Below, in pieces: positions 1 through 8,961 of a stretch of 30,832 bases of DNA. The first letter of the stretch is position 1; the number at the start of each line of letters is the position of its first letter. Under the pieces are notes generated by a model that was not told the origin of the DNA, did not search any database, and saw nothing but the letters and a program-made list of their open reading frames with translations. A program made the translations under genes and the position numbers. Source of the stretch: Parcubacteria group bacterium GW2011_GWA1_47_8 (GTDB lineage: Bacteria; Patescibacteriota; Minisyncoccia; Phycocordibacterales; UBA1550); assembly GCA_000996605.1 (NCBI GenBank), contig LCOP01000007.1, forward strand, positions 14,185 to 45,016. Reading direction: 5' to 3'.

Positions 1-3000
1 GTTTTCGAACGACGCCGCCGAGAGCCAGCTCTTGGTAGTCAACGCGACGTTTGAGATCCCGAGTACGACAGGTTCTACTTTTGCTTTTTCACCGCCGACT
101 TTCTCAATGCGCTCGTTTTCAATAGTAACCTCATCTTGTTCGGTAATATCCCCGATATTGAACTTGGTGTCACCCGCATCTTTCACCTTGCGGCGCGAGA
201 ACATCTGGCGAATAATCACTTCGACGTGTTTGCGCGAGATAGACGCCCCCTGAAGTTCGTAAATCTTCAACACCTCCGTGATGATATAGTTTTCCGCCGC
301 ATCTTTACCGCCGTACGCAAATACTTCGGCAATGTCAGCAGACCCGTCCGAGAGGAATTGTCCCTTCGTAACTTTGTCGCCTACTTTGACGAACGGCGTA
401 CGCTTTGCCGATGTTTCGTATTCAATCGCTTCACCTTTCTTTTTGCCCTCGCCTTCGTCGGGAAGAACGATAATCTTGAGTTCCTTCTCATCTCTCACAA
501 CTTCAGAGACTACGCCGCCCGTGTGAGAAATAATCGCCAAGCTTTTTGGCGCGCGGCACTCAAAGATTTCTTCAACGCGCGGAAGTCCCATCGTAATGTC
601 GCCACCCGCGGACGCGATACCTCCCGAGTGGAACGTACGCATCGTAAGCTGGGTGCCCGGCTCGCCAATCGCTTGTGCCGCGATAATACCCACCGCTTCG
701 CCGAGCATGACGAGGTCGTTTCGTCCGATGTCGAGACCGTAACACTTGCGGCAAATACCATTGCGTGTCTTACAGAGAAGCGGTGAGCGAACAAGTGCTT
801 CCGTAACATGTTTCTCCGCTTCTTTTGCGTCTTGCTTCGTCATCAAGTGCCCTTTTTTAAAGAGCACCATACCATCTTCGCTCACAATATCACGAGAAAG
901 TACGCGTCCACGGAGGTTGCGTGCAAGCGGAATATCAAATCCCACGAGGTTTTCTTTGCGAATAATCTTTCCCTCTTTGTCACCGCAATCTTCCTCGGTG
1001 ATGATGGCATCCTGTGCCACATCGACGATACGGCGCGTGAGGTACCCTGCCTTGGCGGTGTTGAGCGCCGTGTCCGCGAGACCCTTGCGTGAACCGTGCG
1101 TCGTCACAAAGTATTCGATAGGAGACAAGCCTTCTTTACTTGAAGGAATAATCGGGAAGTCAATCGTGCGGCCCGACGTGCTCACAATAAGCCCCATCAT
1201 ACCGCCCATCTGAACGATCTGCGCGATAGAACCGCGAGCACCAGACTTGATCATATCCTCAACCGAACCGTTCTTCTCAAGCGTACCGGGCATAAGCTTC
1301 TCGATTTCGCCGCGGGCACCTTGCCAGATTTCGATGGTCTTGCGATATCGCTCTTCGTCGGAGAGTAAGCCTTCGTCATATTCCGATTTCACCTCATTCG
1401 CGAGAACACGCGTGCGCTCGACGATTTCTTTCTTCTCTTTCGGCACTTTGATCTCATCAATACCCCACGTGATCGCGGATTTCGTCACATACTTGAATCC
1501 GAAATCCTTAATCTTGTCGAGGACGGTCGGTGTTGCATCGATACCATACACATTAATAAGTTCATCAACGAGCGCTTCGAGCTCTTTCTTGTTGATCTCT
1601 TTGTTGATAAATGGAAAATCCGAAGGAAGGACGCTGTTGAAAAGGAGTCTCCCTACCGATGTTTCGAACACCCTACCATCGTACTCCTTATATTTTGGCG
1701 AGTCGGTACCGAGAACCTTTACGTTTGCGCGGAAGCCCACCATACCAAAGTCATATGCGGTGATTGCATTGTTCGGCGTAGGGAAAATTTTTCCCTCACC
1801 CTTCTCTCCTCCTACGATTTTTGTCATCGAGTAACACCCGAGCACAATATCGAGTTTTGGATTGACAATCGGGTCGCCGTTGCCAGGGCTCAAAAGATTT
1901 TTGTTCGCCGCCATGAGCGTACGCGCTTCTTCTTGTGATGCAATAGAAAGCGGTACATGCACTGCCATTTGGTCACCGTCAAAGTCTGCATTGAATGCAG
2001 TACAAACGAGCGGGTGCACCTGAATAGCATTTCCTTCAATGAGGACAGGGTGAAATGCCTGAATACCCAAGCGGTGGAGCGTCGGTGCGCGATTGAGAAG
2101 CACGTACTTTCCTTTGATTACTTGTTCGAGAATCGCCCACACTTCAGGAACGCCTTCGTCGATCAATTTGTTCGCGCCGCGAATATTGTATGCAAGCTCT
2201 TGTTCAAGAATTTTTGAAACGATGAACGGACGGAAAAGCTCGAGCGCCATATGTTTCGGAAGCCCACATTGGTCAAGTTTCAGTTTTGGTCCAACGACGA
2301 TAACCGAACGACCCGAATAGTCCACACGCTTGCCGAGCAAGTTCTGGCGGAAGAGCCCCTGCTTTCCTTTGAGCGTATCCGAGAGCGATTTAAGCGTGCG
2401 TTTCTGCGCTTGATTCATTGCCACCGACTGCACGCGGCGAATCGAATTATCGATAAGCGAGTCTATCGCTTCTTGCAAAATGCGCTTTTCATTACGCAAG
2501 ATAACATCCGGCGCATCAATCTCTTTAAGCTTCTTCAAGCGGTTGTTGCGATTGATAACGCGACGATAGAGGTCGTTCAAATCCGATGTTGCGTGACGAC
2601 CGCCTTCGAGCGCGACCATAGGGCGAAGCGCCGGGGGAATAATCGGGATCACCGTCAAGAACATCCATTCCGGGCGTACGCCGGCGTTAATCATCGATTT
2701 CACAATACCCAAACGCTTGTTCAATTTTGCACGTTCTACCGAGCCGGCTTTCTCGAGCTCGCCTTGGAGTTTCTCTTTGAATTTCACTAAATCAAGCTTC
2801 TTGAAAATATTGTAAATCGCTTCCGCGCCGATGCCCGCCTCAAACGCCGTGCCATACTTGAGTGCAAATTTGTGATACGTTGCCTCATCAAGAACTTTTC
2901 CTTCAACCAATGATTCAATTTCGCGCTTGCCATTCAAGAGGAGTTCCTTCAGACTTTCCTTTCCTTTTTCGTCCGTCAAAGTCTTGAGCTTTGCTTTATA

Positions 3001-3471
3001 TTCTTGATCAAGCTCCTTCATAAGCCCGTCGCGCAGAGCAGTATTTACTCCCGTAATGATGTAGCCTGCAAAGTAAATAACTTTTTCGAGATCAGCAATC
3101 GGAAGGTTGAGAAGGAGTCCCATGCGTGACGGAATACTGCGCAAGAACCAAATGTGTGCGACAGGACTTGCAAGCTCGATGTGTCCCATGCGCTCGCGAC
3201 GGACGATTGAGCGGGTGACTTCAACACCGCATTTTTCACAAATAATATTCTTGTACCGAATGCGCTTGTACTTGCCGCAGTAACATTCATAGTCTTTTTC
3301 GGGACCGAAAATACGCTCGTCAAAAAGCCCTCCGCGCTCGCTTCTCTGCGTGCGGTAGTTAATGGTTTCCGGCTTGGTAACCTCGCCGTATGACCAATCT
3401 TTCATGCGCTCCGGTGAAGCAAGCTTGAGGAGGATCGCATCAAAATTCTGTTGTTCGCGTAATGTTTTCAT
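1..3471 (-). CDS. rpoC: RNA polymerase subunit beta' (RpoC), C-terminus beyond the window edge
   Basis: This is the largest subunit of RNA polymerase and carries the catalytic magnesium site. Starting at the ATG at 3471, 1157 codons are open down to base 1. The N-terminal zinc ribbon has cysteines at residues 63, 65, 78 and 81. The catalytic motif NADFDGDQMA is at residues 494-503. The second zinc cluster (ending CRKC, residues 907-910) is followed by GEPGTQLTMRTFHSGG from residue 936. The last visible residues, ending SWLSAASFEN, match the conserved region shortly before the family's C-terminus, so probably only about 100 residues are missing. It lies 22 bp downstream of rpoB and is almost certainly co-transcribed with it. 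No frameshift is seen. Confidence 0.98.
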   Translation of the reverse strand, partial: MKTLREQQNFDAILLKLASPERMKDWSYGEVTKPETINYRTQRSERGGLFDERIFGPEKDYECYCGKYKRIRYKNIICEKCGVEVTRSIVRRERMGHIELASPVAHIWFLRSIPSRMGLLLNLPIADLEKVIYFAGYIITGVNTALRDGLMKELDQEYKAKLKTLTDEKGKESLKELLLNGKREIESLVEGKVLDEATYHKFALKYGTAFEAGIGAEAIYNIFKKLDLVKFKEKLQGELEKAGSVERAKLNKRLGIVKSMINAGVRPEWMFLTVIPIIPPALRPMVALEGGRHATSDLNDLYRRVINRNNRLKKLKEIDAPDVILRNEKRILQEAIDSLIDNSIRRVQSVAMNQAQKRTLKSLSDTLKGKQGLFRQNLLGKRVDYSGRSVIVVGPKLKLDQCGLPKHMALELFRPFIVSKILEQELAYNIRGANKLIDEGVPEVWAILEQVIKGKYVLLNRAPTLHRLGIQAFHPVLIEGNAIQVHPLVCTAFNADFDGDQMAVHVPLSIASQEEARTLMAANKNLLSPGNGDPIVNPKLDIVLGCYSMTKIVGGEKGEGKIFPTPNNAITAYDFGMVGFRANVKVLGTDSPKYKEYDGRVFETSVGRLLFNSVLPSDFPFINKEINKKELEALVDELINVYGIDATPTVLDKIKDFGFKYVTKSAITWGIDEIKVPKEKKEIVERTRVLANEVKSEYDEGLLSDEERYRKTIEIWQGARGEIEKLMPGTLEKNGSVEDMIKSGARGSIAQIVQMGGMMGLIVSTSGRTIDFPIIPSSKEGLSPIEYFVTTHGSRKGLADTALNTAKAGYLTRRIVDVAQDAIITEEDCGDKEGKIIRKENLVGFDIPLARNLRGRVLSRDIVSEDGMVLFKKGHLMTKQDAKEAEKHVTEALVRSPLLCKTRNGICRKCYGLDIGRNDLVMLGEAVGIIAAQAIGEPGTQLTMRTFHSGGIASAGGDITMGLPRVEEIFECRAPKSLAIISHTGGVVSEVVRDEKELKIIVLPDEGEGKKKGEAIEYETSAKRTPFVKVGDKVTKGQFLSDGSADIAEVFAYGGKDAAENYIITEVLKIYELQGASISRKHVEVIIRQMFSRRKVKDAGDTKFNIGDITEQDEVTIENERIEKVGGEKAKVEPVVLGISNVALTTKSWLSAASFEN

Positions 3472-3493
3472 AATGGTAATGATGATTGATAAG

Positions 3494-6400
3494 CTATTTG
3501 ATATCCCCTTTCTTTACGAGCTCGATGTCGAGCGCAAGTCCGCGAAGGTAATTCAGGAGCACATTAAATGACTCCGGTATGTGTGTCTCAGTGACATCAT
3601 TGCCTTTCACTATCGCATCAAACGCTCCCGAGCGTCCCGTAATATCGTCGGATTTCACCGTAAGCATTTCGCGAAGTACGTGCGACGCACCGTATCCTTC
3701 GAGCGCCCACACTTCCATTTCTCCGAAGCGCTGTCCTCCGCCCTGCGCCTTGCCGCCAAGCGGCTGTTGCGTAATGAGCGAGTAATGCCCTATCGAACGC
3801 ATGTGAATCTTGTCTTCGACCATATGATTCAACTTCAAAATATACATATATCCTACCGCAATATCCTGATCAAACCCTTCTCCTGTGCGGCCATCGTAGA
3901 GTTTCATTTTACCGTCATCGCGGAAACCGGCTTTTACGAGTTCGCCCTTGATCTCGTCCGGTGTTGCGCCCATAAAGGGCGGCACGATTGCCTGGTAACC
4001 GAGCGTGTTCGCCGCAAGACCCAAATGAAGCTCGAGAATCTGTCCGAGATTCATACGCGAAGGCACACCGAGCGGCGTCAAGATCACATCAATCGGCGTA
4101 CCATCCGCCATGTACGGCATGTCTTCCTCGGGAAGAATGACGGAGATGACACCTTTGTTTCCGTGGCGTCCGGCGAGCTTATCACCCACCGAAATATTGC
4201 GCACCTGCGCGACCTCGATGTGGATGCGCTTGATAATGCCACTCTCCAGATTGTCCCCGCGCTCACGCGAGAATACTTTCACACCCACAATACGACCACG
4301 CTTGCCGTGCTCCATGCGGAGCGACGTGTCTTTCACATCGCGTGCTTTCTCGCCGAATATCGAGCGGAGAAGGCGCTCCTCGGGAGTAAGCTCCGTCTCG
4401 CCTTTAGGGGTAATCTTTCCGACCAAAATATCGCCCGGGTGCACCTCGGCGCCGATACGGATGATACCGTCCTCGTCGAGGTCTTTGAGCTTCGCCTCGC
4501 CAACGTTGGGAATATCATGCGTCGTGACCTCGGGTCCAAGTTTCGTATCGCGTACATTCACCACAAACTCGTCCATATGAATCGAAGTAAATTTGCTGTT
4601 CTTCACCAAGCGCTCCGAGAGAATAATAGCGTCTTCATAATTTGAACCGTTCCATGACATAAAGGCAACGAGTGCATTCTGTCCGAGTGCGATTTGTCCG
4701 TTGTCGGACGATGACGTGTCGGCAAGAATATCCCCCTTCTTGATCTTGTCGCCGAGCGAGACTGTGGGACGCTGATGAAATGCGGTAAAGCCATTCGTAC
4801 GCGAAAAGTTCACCAACTTGTGTTCATGGTTATTCCCCTTGTCATCCTTGAGAACAATCTTGCGCGCATCTACGCGCGCAATCGTACCACTTGCTTCCGC
4901 AACGATGAGACGTCCCGTGTCACCAGCGGCTTGCTCTTCCATGCCAGTTGCGACGAGCGGTGCCTCGGGGATAACGCACGGGATCGCTTGCTTCTGCATG
5001 TTCGAACCCATGAGTGCGCGGTTCGCATTGTCGTGCTCAAGGAATGGAACCATTGAGGTTGCGATCGAGTATGCTTGGTTCGCGGCAATGTCCATGTAGT
5101 GGACATCCGCTTTGAGCACAAGCTCGGGGCGACCAGCTTTGCGTACTTCAACTTTATCTTCCACGATTGAATCGCCATCGAGCTTGAGTGCCATGTGTGC
5201 GATGTTGTACTGTTCTTCTTCAAGCGCATCCATGTACACGATTTCTTTCGTCACTTTGCCATTCTTAATTTTCACGTACGGCGTTTCGATCATGCCGAAA
5301 TCATTGGTGCGCGCGTAGCATGATAGGCGCAAGATGAGTCCGATGTTCGGGCCTTCCGGCGTGTGGATCGGACAAAGGCGTCCGTAGTGCGAAGGGTGCA
5401 CGTCACGCACTTCGATGCCCGCGCGCTCGCGCGTAAGTCCCCCGGGCCCCAATGCGGAAAACGTGCGGAGGTTTTCGATCTCCGAGAGCACGTTGTACTG
5501 CGTCATGAACTGCGAGAGCTGGTTCGTCGCGAAAAATTCCTTGAGGCGCGCTTGGAGCGGGCGAGGGCTGATAAACTGCATCGGGAGCGTCGCGTCCGTG
5601 TCGATTGTCGACATGCGGTCCTGAATATTGCGCTTGATCTGTGTCATACCGACGCGAATCTTCATCTGGAGCATTTCTCCTACCGCGCGGATACGGCGCG
5701 AACCCAAGTGGTCGATATCGTCGTGCGTTGCATGAGGCGTCGCGTTCAATTTTACAATATGCGCCACAATTGTGGCAAGGTCGAGTGCGTTGAGCGTTCG
5801 GCGCGCAATCTCGGTCTTTTCCACGCTCTTATTGAAACGCTTGTTGAATTTAAAACGTCCGACTTCCGAGAGGTCGTATTTTTCTTTTGCGAAAATAGAG
5901 TCGACGAAATCCTTGGCATTCTCGGGCGTTGCAAGGTCGCCGTCGCGGAGTTTCTTGTGGATCTCGACGTATGATTCATTTGCGGTTGTGGTCGTGTCCT
6001 TTGCGAGGGATGCTTCGATCGCTTTCTTTGCAAGATCATCTTCTGCAAATGCTTTCAAAATTGCTTCGTTGTCGCGGAGTCCCAAAGCACGCAAAAGAAC
6101 CGTAACGGGGAATTTACGTTTCTTGTCGATTCGCACATAGACTGCGCCGTCGGGATCGGATTCGACTTCAACCCATGCGCCACGACCGGGAATGATTTTC
6201 GCGCCAAAATAGCGCTTACCTTTCACCTCGTCCACAGTAAATGAGATACCGGACGAACGCGAGATCTGTGGCACGACTACGCGCTCGACACCGTTCACAA
6301 TGAACGTGCCGTGCGACGTCATCATGGGAAAATCCGCCATGAAAATCTCCTGCTCCTTTTCCGTCTTAAGGATCTTGTTGATAAGCTTTACGCGCACCTT

Positions 6401-6652
6401 GAGTGGTGCTTCGTAGGAAAGTTTGTTTTCCTTGGCATAATATTCATCGTACTTCGGCTTCGAGAGTTCAATGCCGGTAAATTCAAATTCAAATTTCTTG
6501 TCCGAATAATCCTTAACCGGTGAGAATTCTTTAAATGCATCCTTCAATCCTTCTTCAACAAGCCATTTGTAGGACTTCAAGTGCGTCTCCACCAAATTTG
6601 GCATGGACACAAGCGGCTTTTTGTAGCGCGCAAAGTATTTCTTTTCTCGCAT
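3494..6652 (-). CDS. rpoB: RNA polymerase subunit beta (RpoB)
   Basis: This subunit forms the catalytic cleft with beta' and binds rifampicin in other bacteria. The protein is about 1052 residues, shorter than the 1342 of E. coli and typical of forms without the large lineage-specific inserts. The fork-loop region GPGGLTRERAG and the segment HYGRLCPIHTPEGPNIGLI lie around residues 395-435, RHGNKGVIS around residue 828, and the C-terminal part contains GGKAQGGGQRFGEMEVWALE. The ATG at 6652 (MREKKYFARYKKP) is chosen because the open frame upstream of it is not conserved-looking and lies in the leader. No clear Shine-Dalgarno sequence precedes it. MPNLVETHL, about 15 residues downstream, is an alternative start. 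rpoC follows 22 bp downstream. Confidence 0.97.
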   Translation of the reverse strand: MREKKYFARYKKPLVSMPNLVETHLKSYKWLVEEGLKDAFKEFSPVKDYSDKKFEFEFTGIELSKPKYDEYYAKENKLSYEAPLKVRVKLINKILKTEKEQEIFMADFPMMTSHGTFIVNGVERVVVPQISRSSGISFTVDEVKGKRYFGAKIIPGRGAWVEVESDPDGAVYVRIDKKRKFPVTVLLRALGLRDNEAILKAFAEDDLAKKAIEASLAKDTTTTANESYVEIHKKLRDGDLATPENAKDFVDSIFAKEKYDLSEVGRFKFNKRFNKSVEKTEIARRTLNALDLATIVAHIVKLNATPHATHDDIDHLGSRRIRAVGEMLQMKIRVGMTQIKRNIQDRMSTIDTDATLPMQFISPRPLQARLKEFFATNQLSQFMTQYNVLSEIENLRTFSALGPGGLTRERAGIEVRDVHPSHYGRLCPIHTPEGPNIGLILRLSCYARTNDFGMIETPYVKIKNGKVTKEIVYMDALEEEQYNIAHMALKLDGDSIVEDKVEVRKAGRPELVLKADVHYMDIAANQAYSIATSMVPFLEHDNANRALMGSNMQKQAIPCVIPEAPLVATGMEEQAAGDTGRLIVAEASGTIARVDARKIVLKDDKGNNHEHKLVNFSRTNGFTAFHQRPTVSLGDKIKKGDILADTSSSDNGQIALGQNALVAFMSWNGSNYEDAIILSERLVKNSKFTSIHMDEFVVNVRDTKLGPEVTTHDIPNVGEAKLKDLDEDGIIRIGAEVHPGDILVGKITPKGETELTPEERLLRSIFGEKARDVKDTSLRMEHGKRGRIVGVKVFSRERGDNLESGIIKRIHIEVAQVRNISVGDKLAGRHGNKGVISVILPEEDMPYMADGTPIDVILTPLGVPSRMNLGQILELHLGLAANTLGYQAIVPPFMGATPDEIKGELVKAGFRDDGKMKLYDGRTGEGFDQDIAVGYMYILKLNHMVEDKIHMRSIGHYSLITQQPLGGKAQGGGQRFGEMEVWALEGYGASHVLREMLTVKSDDITGRSGAFDAIVKGNDVTETHIPESFNVLLNYLRGLALDIELVKKGDIK

Positions 6653-6699
6653 AGGAAATAGTGTGCTATATGAAATTATGTTTACTGTACCCCTAAACG

Positions 6700-6735
6700 A
6701 CAAAAAACAAAAAGGCAAGTGAATACCACCTTTTT
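6700..6735 (-). promoter_or_regulatory. Terminator-like hairpin in the rpoB leader (possible attenuator)
   Basis: On the minus strand, AAAAAGG (6735-6729) can pair with CCTTTTT (6715-6709), with a GTG/CAC pair inside, and is followed by a T-rich run to 6700. It lies between the rpoB promoter and start codon, about 50 nt before the ATG. The stem is A/T-rich and weak, so attenuation is an inference only. Confidence 0.3.
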
Positions 6736-6830
6736 GATATGCTATAAGGTTAACGAGTAAACGAAACCTTGTAAAATTGTAGATTCTTAATTTACGGCAC
6801 CAAGTACGCAATCAAATTACCGTTACGAAG

Positions 6831-6858
6831 AGTATAGCAGACTGAGAATTCTTGTCAA
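6831..6858 (-). promoter_or_regulatory. rpoBC promoter
   Basis: On the minus strand there is a perfect -35 TTGACA (6858-6853), a 16-bp spacer and a -10 TATACT (6836-6831). The expected transcription start near 6824 gives a leader of about 170 nt before rpoB. This is the best sigma-70-type promoter in the window. Confidence 0.75.
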
Positions 6859-6902
6859 ACTCAAAATTACCCTTGTAGAGTAAGGACAGTTTCAATCCTT
6901 AC

Positions 6903-6936
6903 AAAAACCCGAGGGCATCCCTTGGATTTTGGATGC
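6903..6936 (-). terminator. Possible terminator behind trmD
   Basis: On the minus strand GCATCC (6936-6931) pairs with GGATGC (6920-6915), and a GGGTTTTTG run follows within a few bases. The stem is short and overlaps the last bases of trmD. It would separate the trmD operon from rpoBC, which has its own promoter. Confidence 0.35.
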
Positions 6937-7595
6937 TACCCTTGCTTCCCCTTCCTCCACACCTCAATCTTCGCGTGGTCACCACCAAGGAGGACTTTGG
7001 GGACGCGATATTTTTTGCCTTTCCATTCGTACACTTCAGGACGCGTGTACACTTCAGGCGATGCCGTTCGTGATTCTTCCACAGACTCACCTTTGCCGAG
7101 GACCCCTTCTATCTGCCTTGCACATGCATCAACGACAATCATCGCTGGCACTTCCCCACCGGTGAGCACAAACGGTCCCACTGAAATCTCCTCCGCTTTG
7201 AATATCTTCTTCACGCGTGCATCAATACCCTCGTAGCGTCCTGCAATGAGCACGATGTCGGTATATTTTTTTGTCAGCGTCTTTGCGTATGCGTTAGTCA
7301 ATTGTTTTCCTGAAGGAACAAAGATGATAACTTTTGTTTTTACATTTTTCTTGCGCGCGATACTCTTTGCGACCCTATCGAACGCGCGAATGAGCGGATC
7401 CAGCATCATGACCATGCCGGGACCACCGCCATAGGGACGGTCATCAACTTTCTGGTGCTTATCCCGTGCAAAATCACGCGGGTTCACGTACGAGATAACA
7501 ATGTGTCCGCTTTCTTGAGCACGGCCAAGAATAGACGCATTGCAATACGCGCGAACGACTTCGGGGAAAATACTGATGATGTGGAATCGGATCAT
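6936..7595 (-). CDS. trmD: tRNA (guanine-37-N1)-methyltransferase TrmD
   Basis: This enzyme methylates G37 next to the anticodon, using S-adenosylmethionine through a knotted SPOUT fold, and prevents +1 frameshifting. The 219-residue protein starts MIRFHIISIFPE. It has the substrate motif YGGGPGMVM around residues 60-70 and the knot motif LIAGRYEGIDARV around residues 115-128, followed by VGPFVLTGGEVPAM. The open frame reaches six codons further upstream, but the conserved N-terminus begins at 7595. No Shine-Dalgarno sequence is visible; the start abuts a dispersed repeat that ends in a CCCC run. khpA lies upstream. RimM, which often sits between khpA and trmD, is absent here. Confidence 0.95.
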   Translation of the reverse strand: MIRFHIISIFPEVVRAYCNASILGRAQESGHIVISYVNPRDFARDKHQKVDDRPYGGGPGMVMMLDPLIRAFDRVAKSIARKKNVKTKVIIFVPSGKQLTNAYAKTLTKKYTDIVLIAGRYEGIDARVKKIFKAEEISVGPFVLTGGEVPAMIVVDACARQIEGVLGKGESVEESRTASPEVYTRPEVYEWKGKKYRVPKVLLGGDHAKIEVWRKGKQG

Positions 7596-7596
7596 A

Positions 7597-7683
7597 GGGG
7601 GAACAACTGACAACTAACACCGCTTCGCGGACATATAACGAATCCCCTCTTGTTAGTTGTTAGTTGTTAGTTGTTAAATCCCC
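7597..7683. repeat. Third copy of the CCGCTTCGCGG spacer repeat plus GTTAGTT heptamer array
   Basis: Bases 7597-7632 match 33 of 36 bases of the reverse complement of the spacer repeat found twice in the ribosomal operon (14169-14227 and 14561-14619). It includes a potential CCGC-TTCG-CGG hairpin. Next to it, at about 7650-7676, the heptamer GTTAGTT is repeated about three times in tandem before an AAATCCCC end. The whole fills the gap between khpA and trmD, so it is probably transcribed. Confidence 0.7.
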
Positions 7684-8021
7684 AACTCATCAATCACCTC
7701 ATCAACCGTCTTGGAGGGAGCGGACTTCTTGCCTCCCTCGAGTGAACCTCCCGCGCTGGTGTCGCGGCCGCCAGCGGGTTCGTTGATCTTCAAATTCACG
7801 CGGGCATTATTCTTCATTCCCACGACGCGCAAAAGCGTACGAATCGCTTTTGCGGTATTTCCCGTGCGCCCGATAATCTTGCCCATATCGCCCGGGTTCA
7901 CATCAAGCGTAATGAGTACGCCCATTTCATCGATAACGCGACTCACCTTCACATCGCTCGGATGGTCGACGAGCGCTTTCACCACATATTCGAGAAACGT
8001 TACATCTGGTTCTTGTGTCAT
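7674..8021 (-). CDS. khpA: KH-domain RNA-binding protein (KhpA family)
   Basis: A small RNA-binding protein of the KhpA/YlqC type, a family that binds structured and small RNAs and affects cell division and ribosome-related genes in Gram-positive bacteria. The 115-residue product begins MTQEPDVTFLEYVVKALVDH and contains the GxxG loop in GKIIGRTGNTAKAIRTLL at about residues 54-71. The C-terminal tail, rich in Gly, Ser and Lys, is longer than in the usual family members of about 75-80 residues. Its place between rpsP and trmD matches the usual gene order. The promoter at 8087-8116 suggests khpA-trmD can also be transcribed separately from rpsP. Confidence 0.92.
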   Translation of the reverse strand: MTQEPDVTFLEYVVKALVDHPSDVKVSRVIDEMGVLITLDVNPGDMGKIIGRTGNTAKAIRTLLRVVGMKNNARVNLKINEPAGGRDTSAGGSLEGGKKSAPSKTVDEVIDELGI

Positions 8022-8086
8022 AGTATGTTCGAAATCTTATCGTTATATCATTATTACCGTTACTAAGCATGACGACTGCTAAAAAT

Positions 8087-8116
8087 ATTGTACTATATTC
8101 CGCGGCAAAAGTGCAA
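8087..8116 (-). promoter_or_regulatory. Candidate khpA-trmD promoter
   Basis: On the minus strand, -35 TTGCAC (8116-8111), an 18-bp spacer and -10 TACAAT (8092-8087), about 65 bp before the khpA start. Confidence 0.45.
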
Positions 8117-8124
8117 TACCTCTA

Positions 8125-8366
8125 AGAACCTGCCTACAATCTCACCGCAAATTAAACAACAAATACAATGCTTGCCGCCCAAAACACCAAAATTTCCGCT
8201 GCGACTTTGTTTTCTTACGAACGAAGTGAGTTAGAAAACAAGAAGTACTCTTGTGGTGCAAATCACTTATTCCTCCTCGACATATCTCGATATGCCTCGT
8301 CGGAATGCGTGATTTTCGCAGGAAATTGTGAAGTTTTGGGCAGGCATGAGATTGTAGGCAGGTTCT
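8125..8366. repeat. 242-bp palindromic element with perfect 20-bp inverted ends
   Basis: The left end agaacctgcctacaatctca (8125-8144) is the exact reverse complement of 8347-8366. Inside, a second pair of arms (about 8172-8203 and 8315-8346) is complementary with gaps. There are two further hairpins: 8207-8215 with 8233-8241, and 8269-8306 with core CATATC/GATATG. It fills most of the rpsP-khpA gap. No convincing protein is encoded. It could be a non-autonomous mobile element or a structured RNA. Confidence 0.75.
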
Positions 8367-8433
8367 AACTCAAAAAAGAAAATCGCGTAGTTTTTGACTG
8401 CGCGGTCCTCTCAAGAATTCAGTGTTGAGCGAG

Positions 8434-8892
8434 TTATGCTTTCTCCGCAAGAATTTCTTCCGCGGGAGCTTCTTCGGCGGGCTTGTCTAGGGCAGCCTCG
8501 GCTACGGCGGGCTTGTCCGCAACAGCCTCGGCTATGGCGGAAGCTGGCGTCTCTTCCTTTTTCGGCGCTTCTTCAGCAGGTTTTTCCGCAACAACCTCAG
8601 CGGGAGCCTCTTTCACAATAGGAGTTTTCTTCCCCAATACATTTACCTTTTTACCCGCAATAACCTTGAGGTCGAGGAGAAGGTTGTGTACCGTACCCGA
8701 CGCTTGCGCCCCTACGGAAAGCCAATGCTTTGCGCGGTCAGCCTTGATAACGGGCGAACCCTTGCGTGCATCGTATGAGCCGATGATCTCGACAAATTTC
8801 CCCGTCTTCGGTTTCCATTTGGAATCCGTGACGATCACACGGAACGAGGGATCGTTCTTCCTGCCGACACGCTGTAATCGAATGTTTAACAT
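8434..8892 (-). CDS. rpsP: Small-subunit ribosomal protein bS16 with long acidic tail
   Basis: bS16 is a 16S-rRNA-binding assembly protein of the 30S subunit. The first 80 or so residues, starting MLNIRLQRVGRKNDPSFRVIV, are the ribosomal domain. The protein is 152 residues long, against about 80-90 in most bacteria. The extra part is a low-complexity Ala/Glu/Lys/Pro tail in which an AVADKPA / AALDKPA / EEKPAEE-type unit recurs, encoded by imperfect tandem DNA repeats at about 8480-8590. Such tails on bS16 are known in several phyla and are probably disordered. It starts divergently from rnr behind its own promoter and probably has almost no leader. Confidence 0.95.
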   Translation of the reverse strand: MLNIRLQRVGRKNDPSFRVIVTDSKWKPKTGKFVEIIGSYDARKGSPVIKADRAKHWLSVGAQASGTVHNLLLDLKVIAGKKVNVLGKKTPIVKEAPAEVVAEKPAEEAPKKEETPASAIAEAVADKPAVAEAALDKPAEEAPAEEILAEKA

Positions 8893-8899
8893 GCAAAGT

Positions 8900-8928
8900 A
8901 TCCTATCAAAAAGCTTCTAAATAGTCAA
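8900..8928 (-). promoter_or_regulatory. rpsP promoter, apparently leaderless
   Basis: On the minus strand, -35 TTGACT (8928-8923), a 17-bp spacer and -10 TAGGAT (8905-8900). The predicted start of transcription coincides with the rpsP ATG at 8892, so the message would have essentially no 5' leader. Confidence 0.6.
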
Positions 8929-8961
8929 ACTCTGCGTTCTATGCTAAAGTATTTGATATTT

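Noticed and set aside
136..6140. Several plus-strand frames of 100-350 codons opposite rpoB and rpoC
   Set aside because: They are shadows of the strongly conserved polymerase genes; their translations are Arg/His-rich and have no protein family features.
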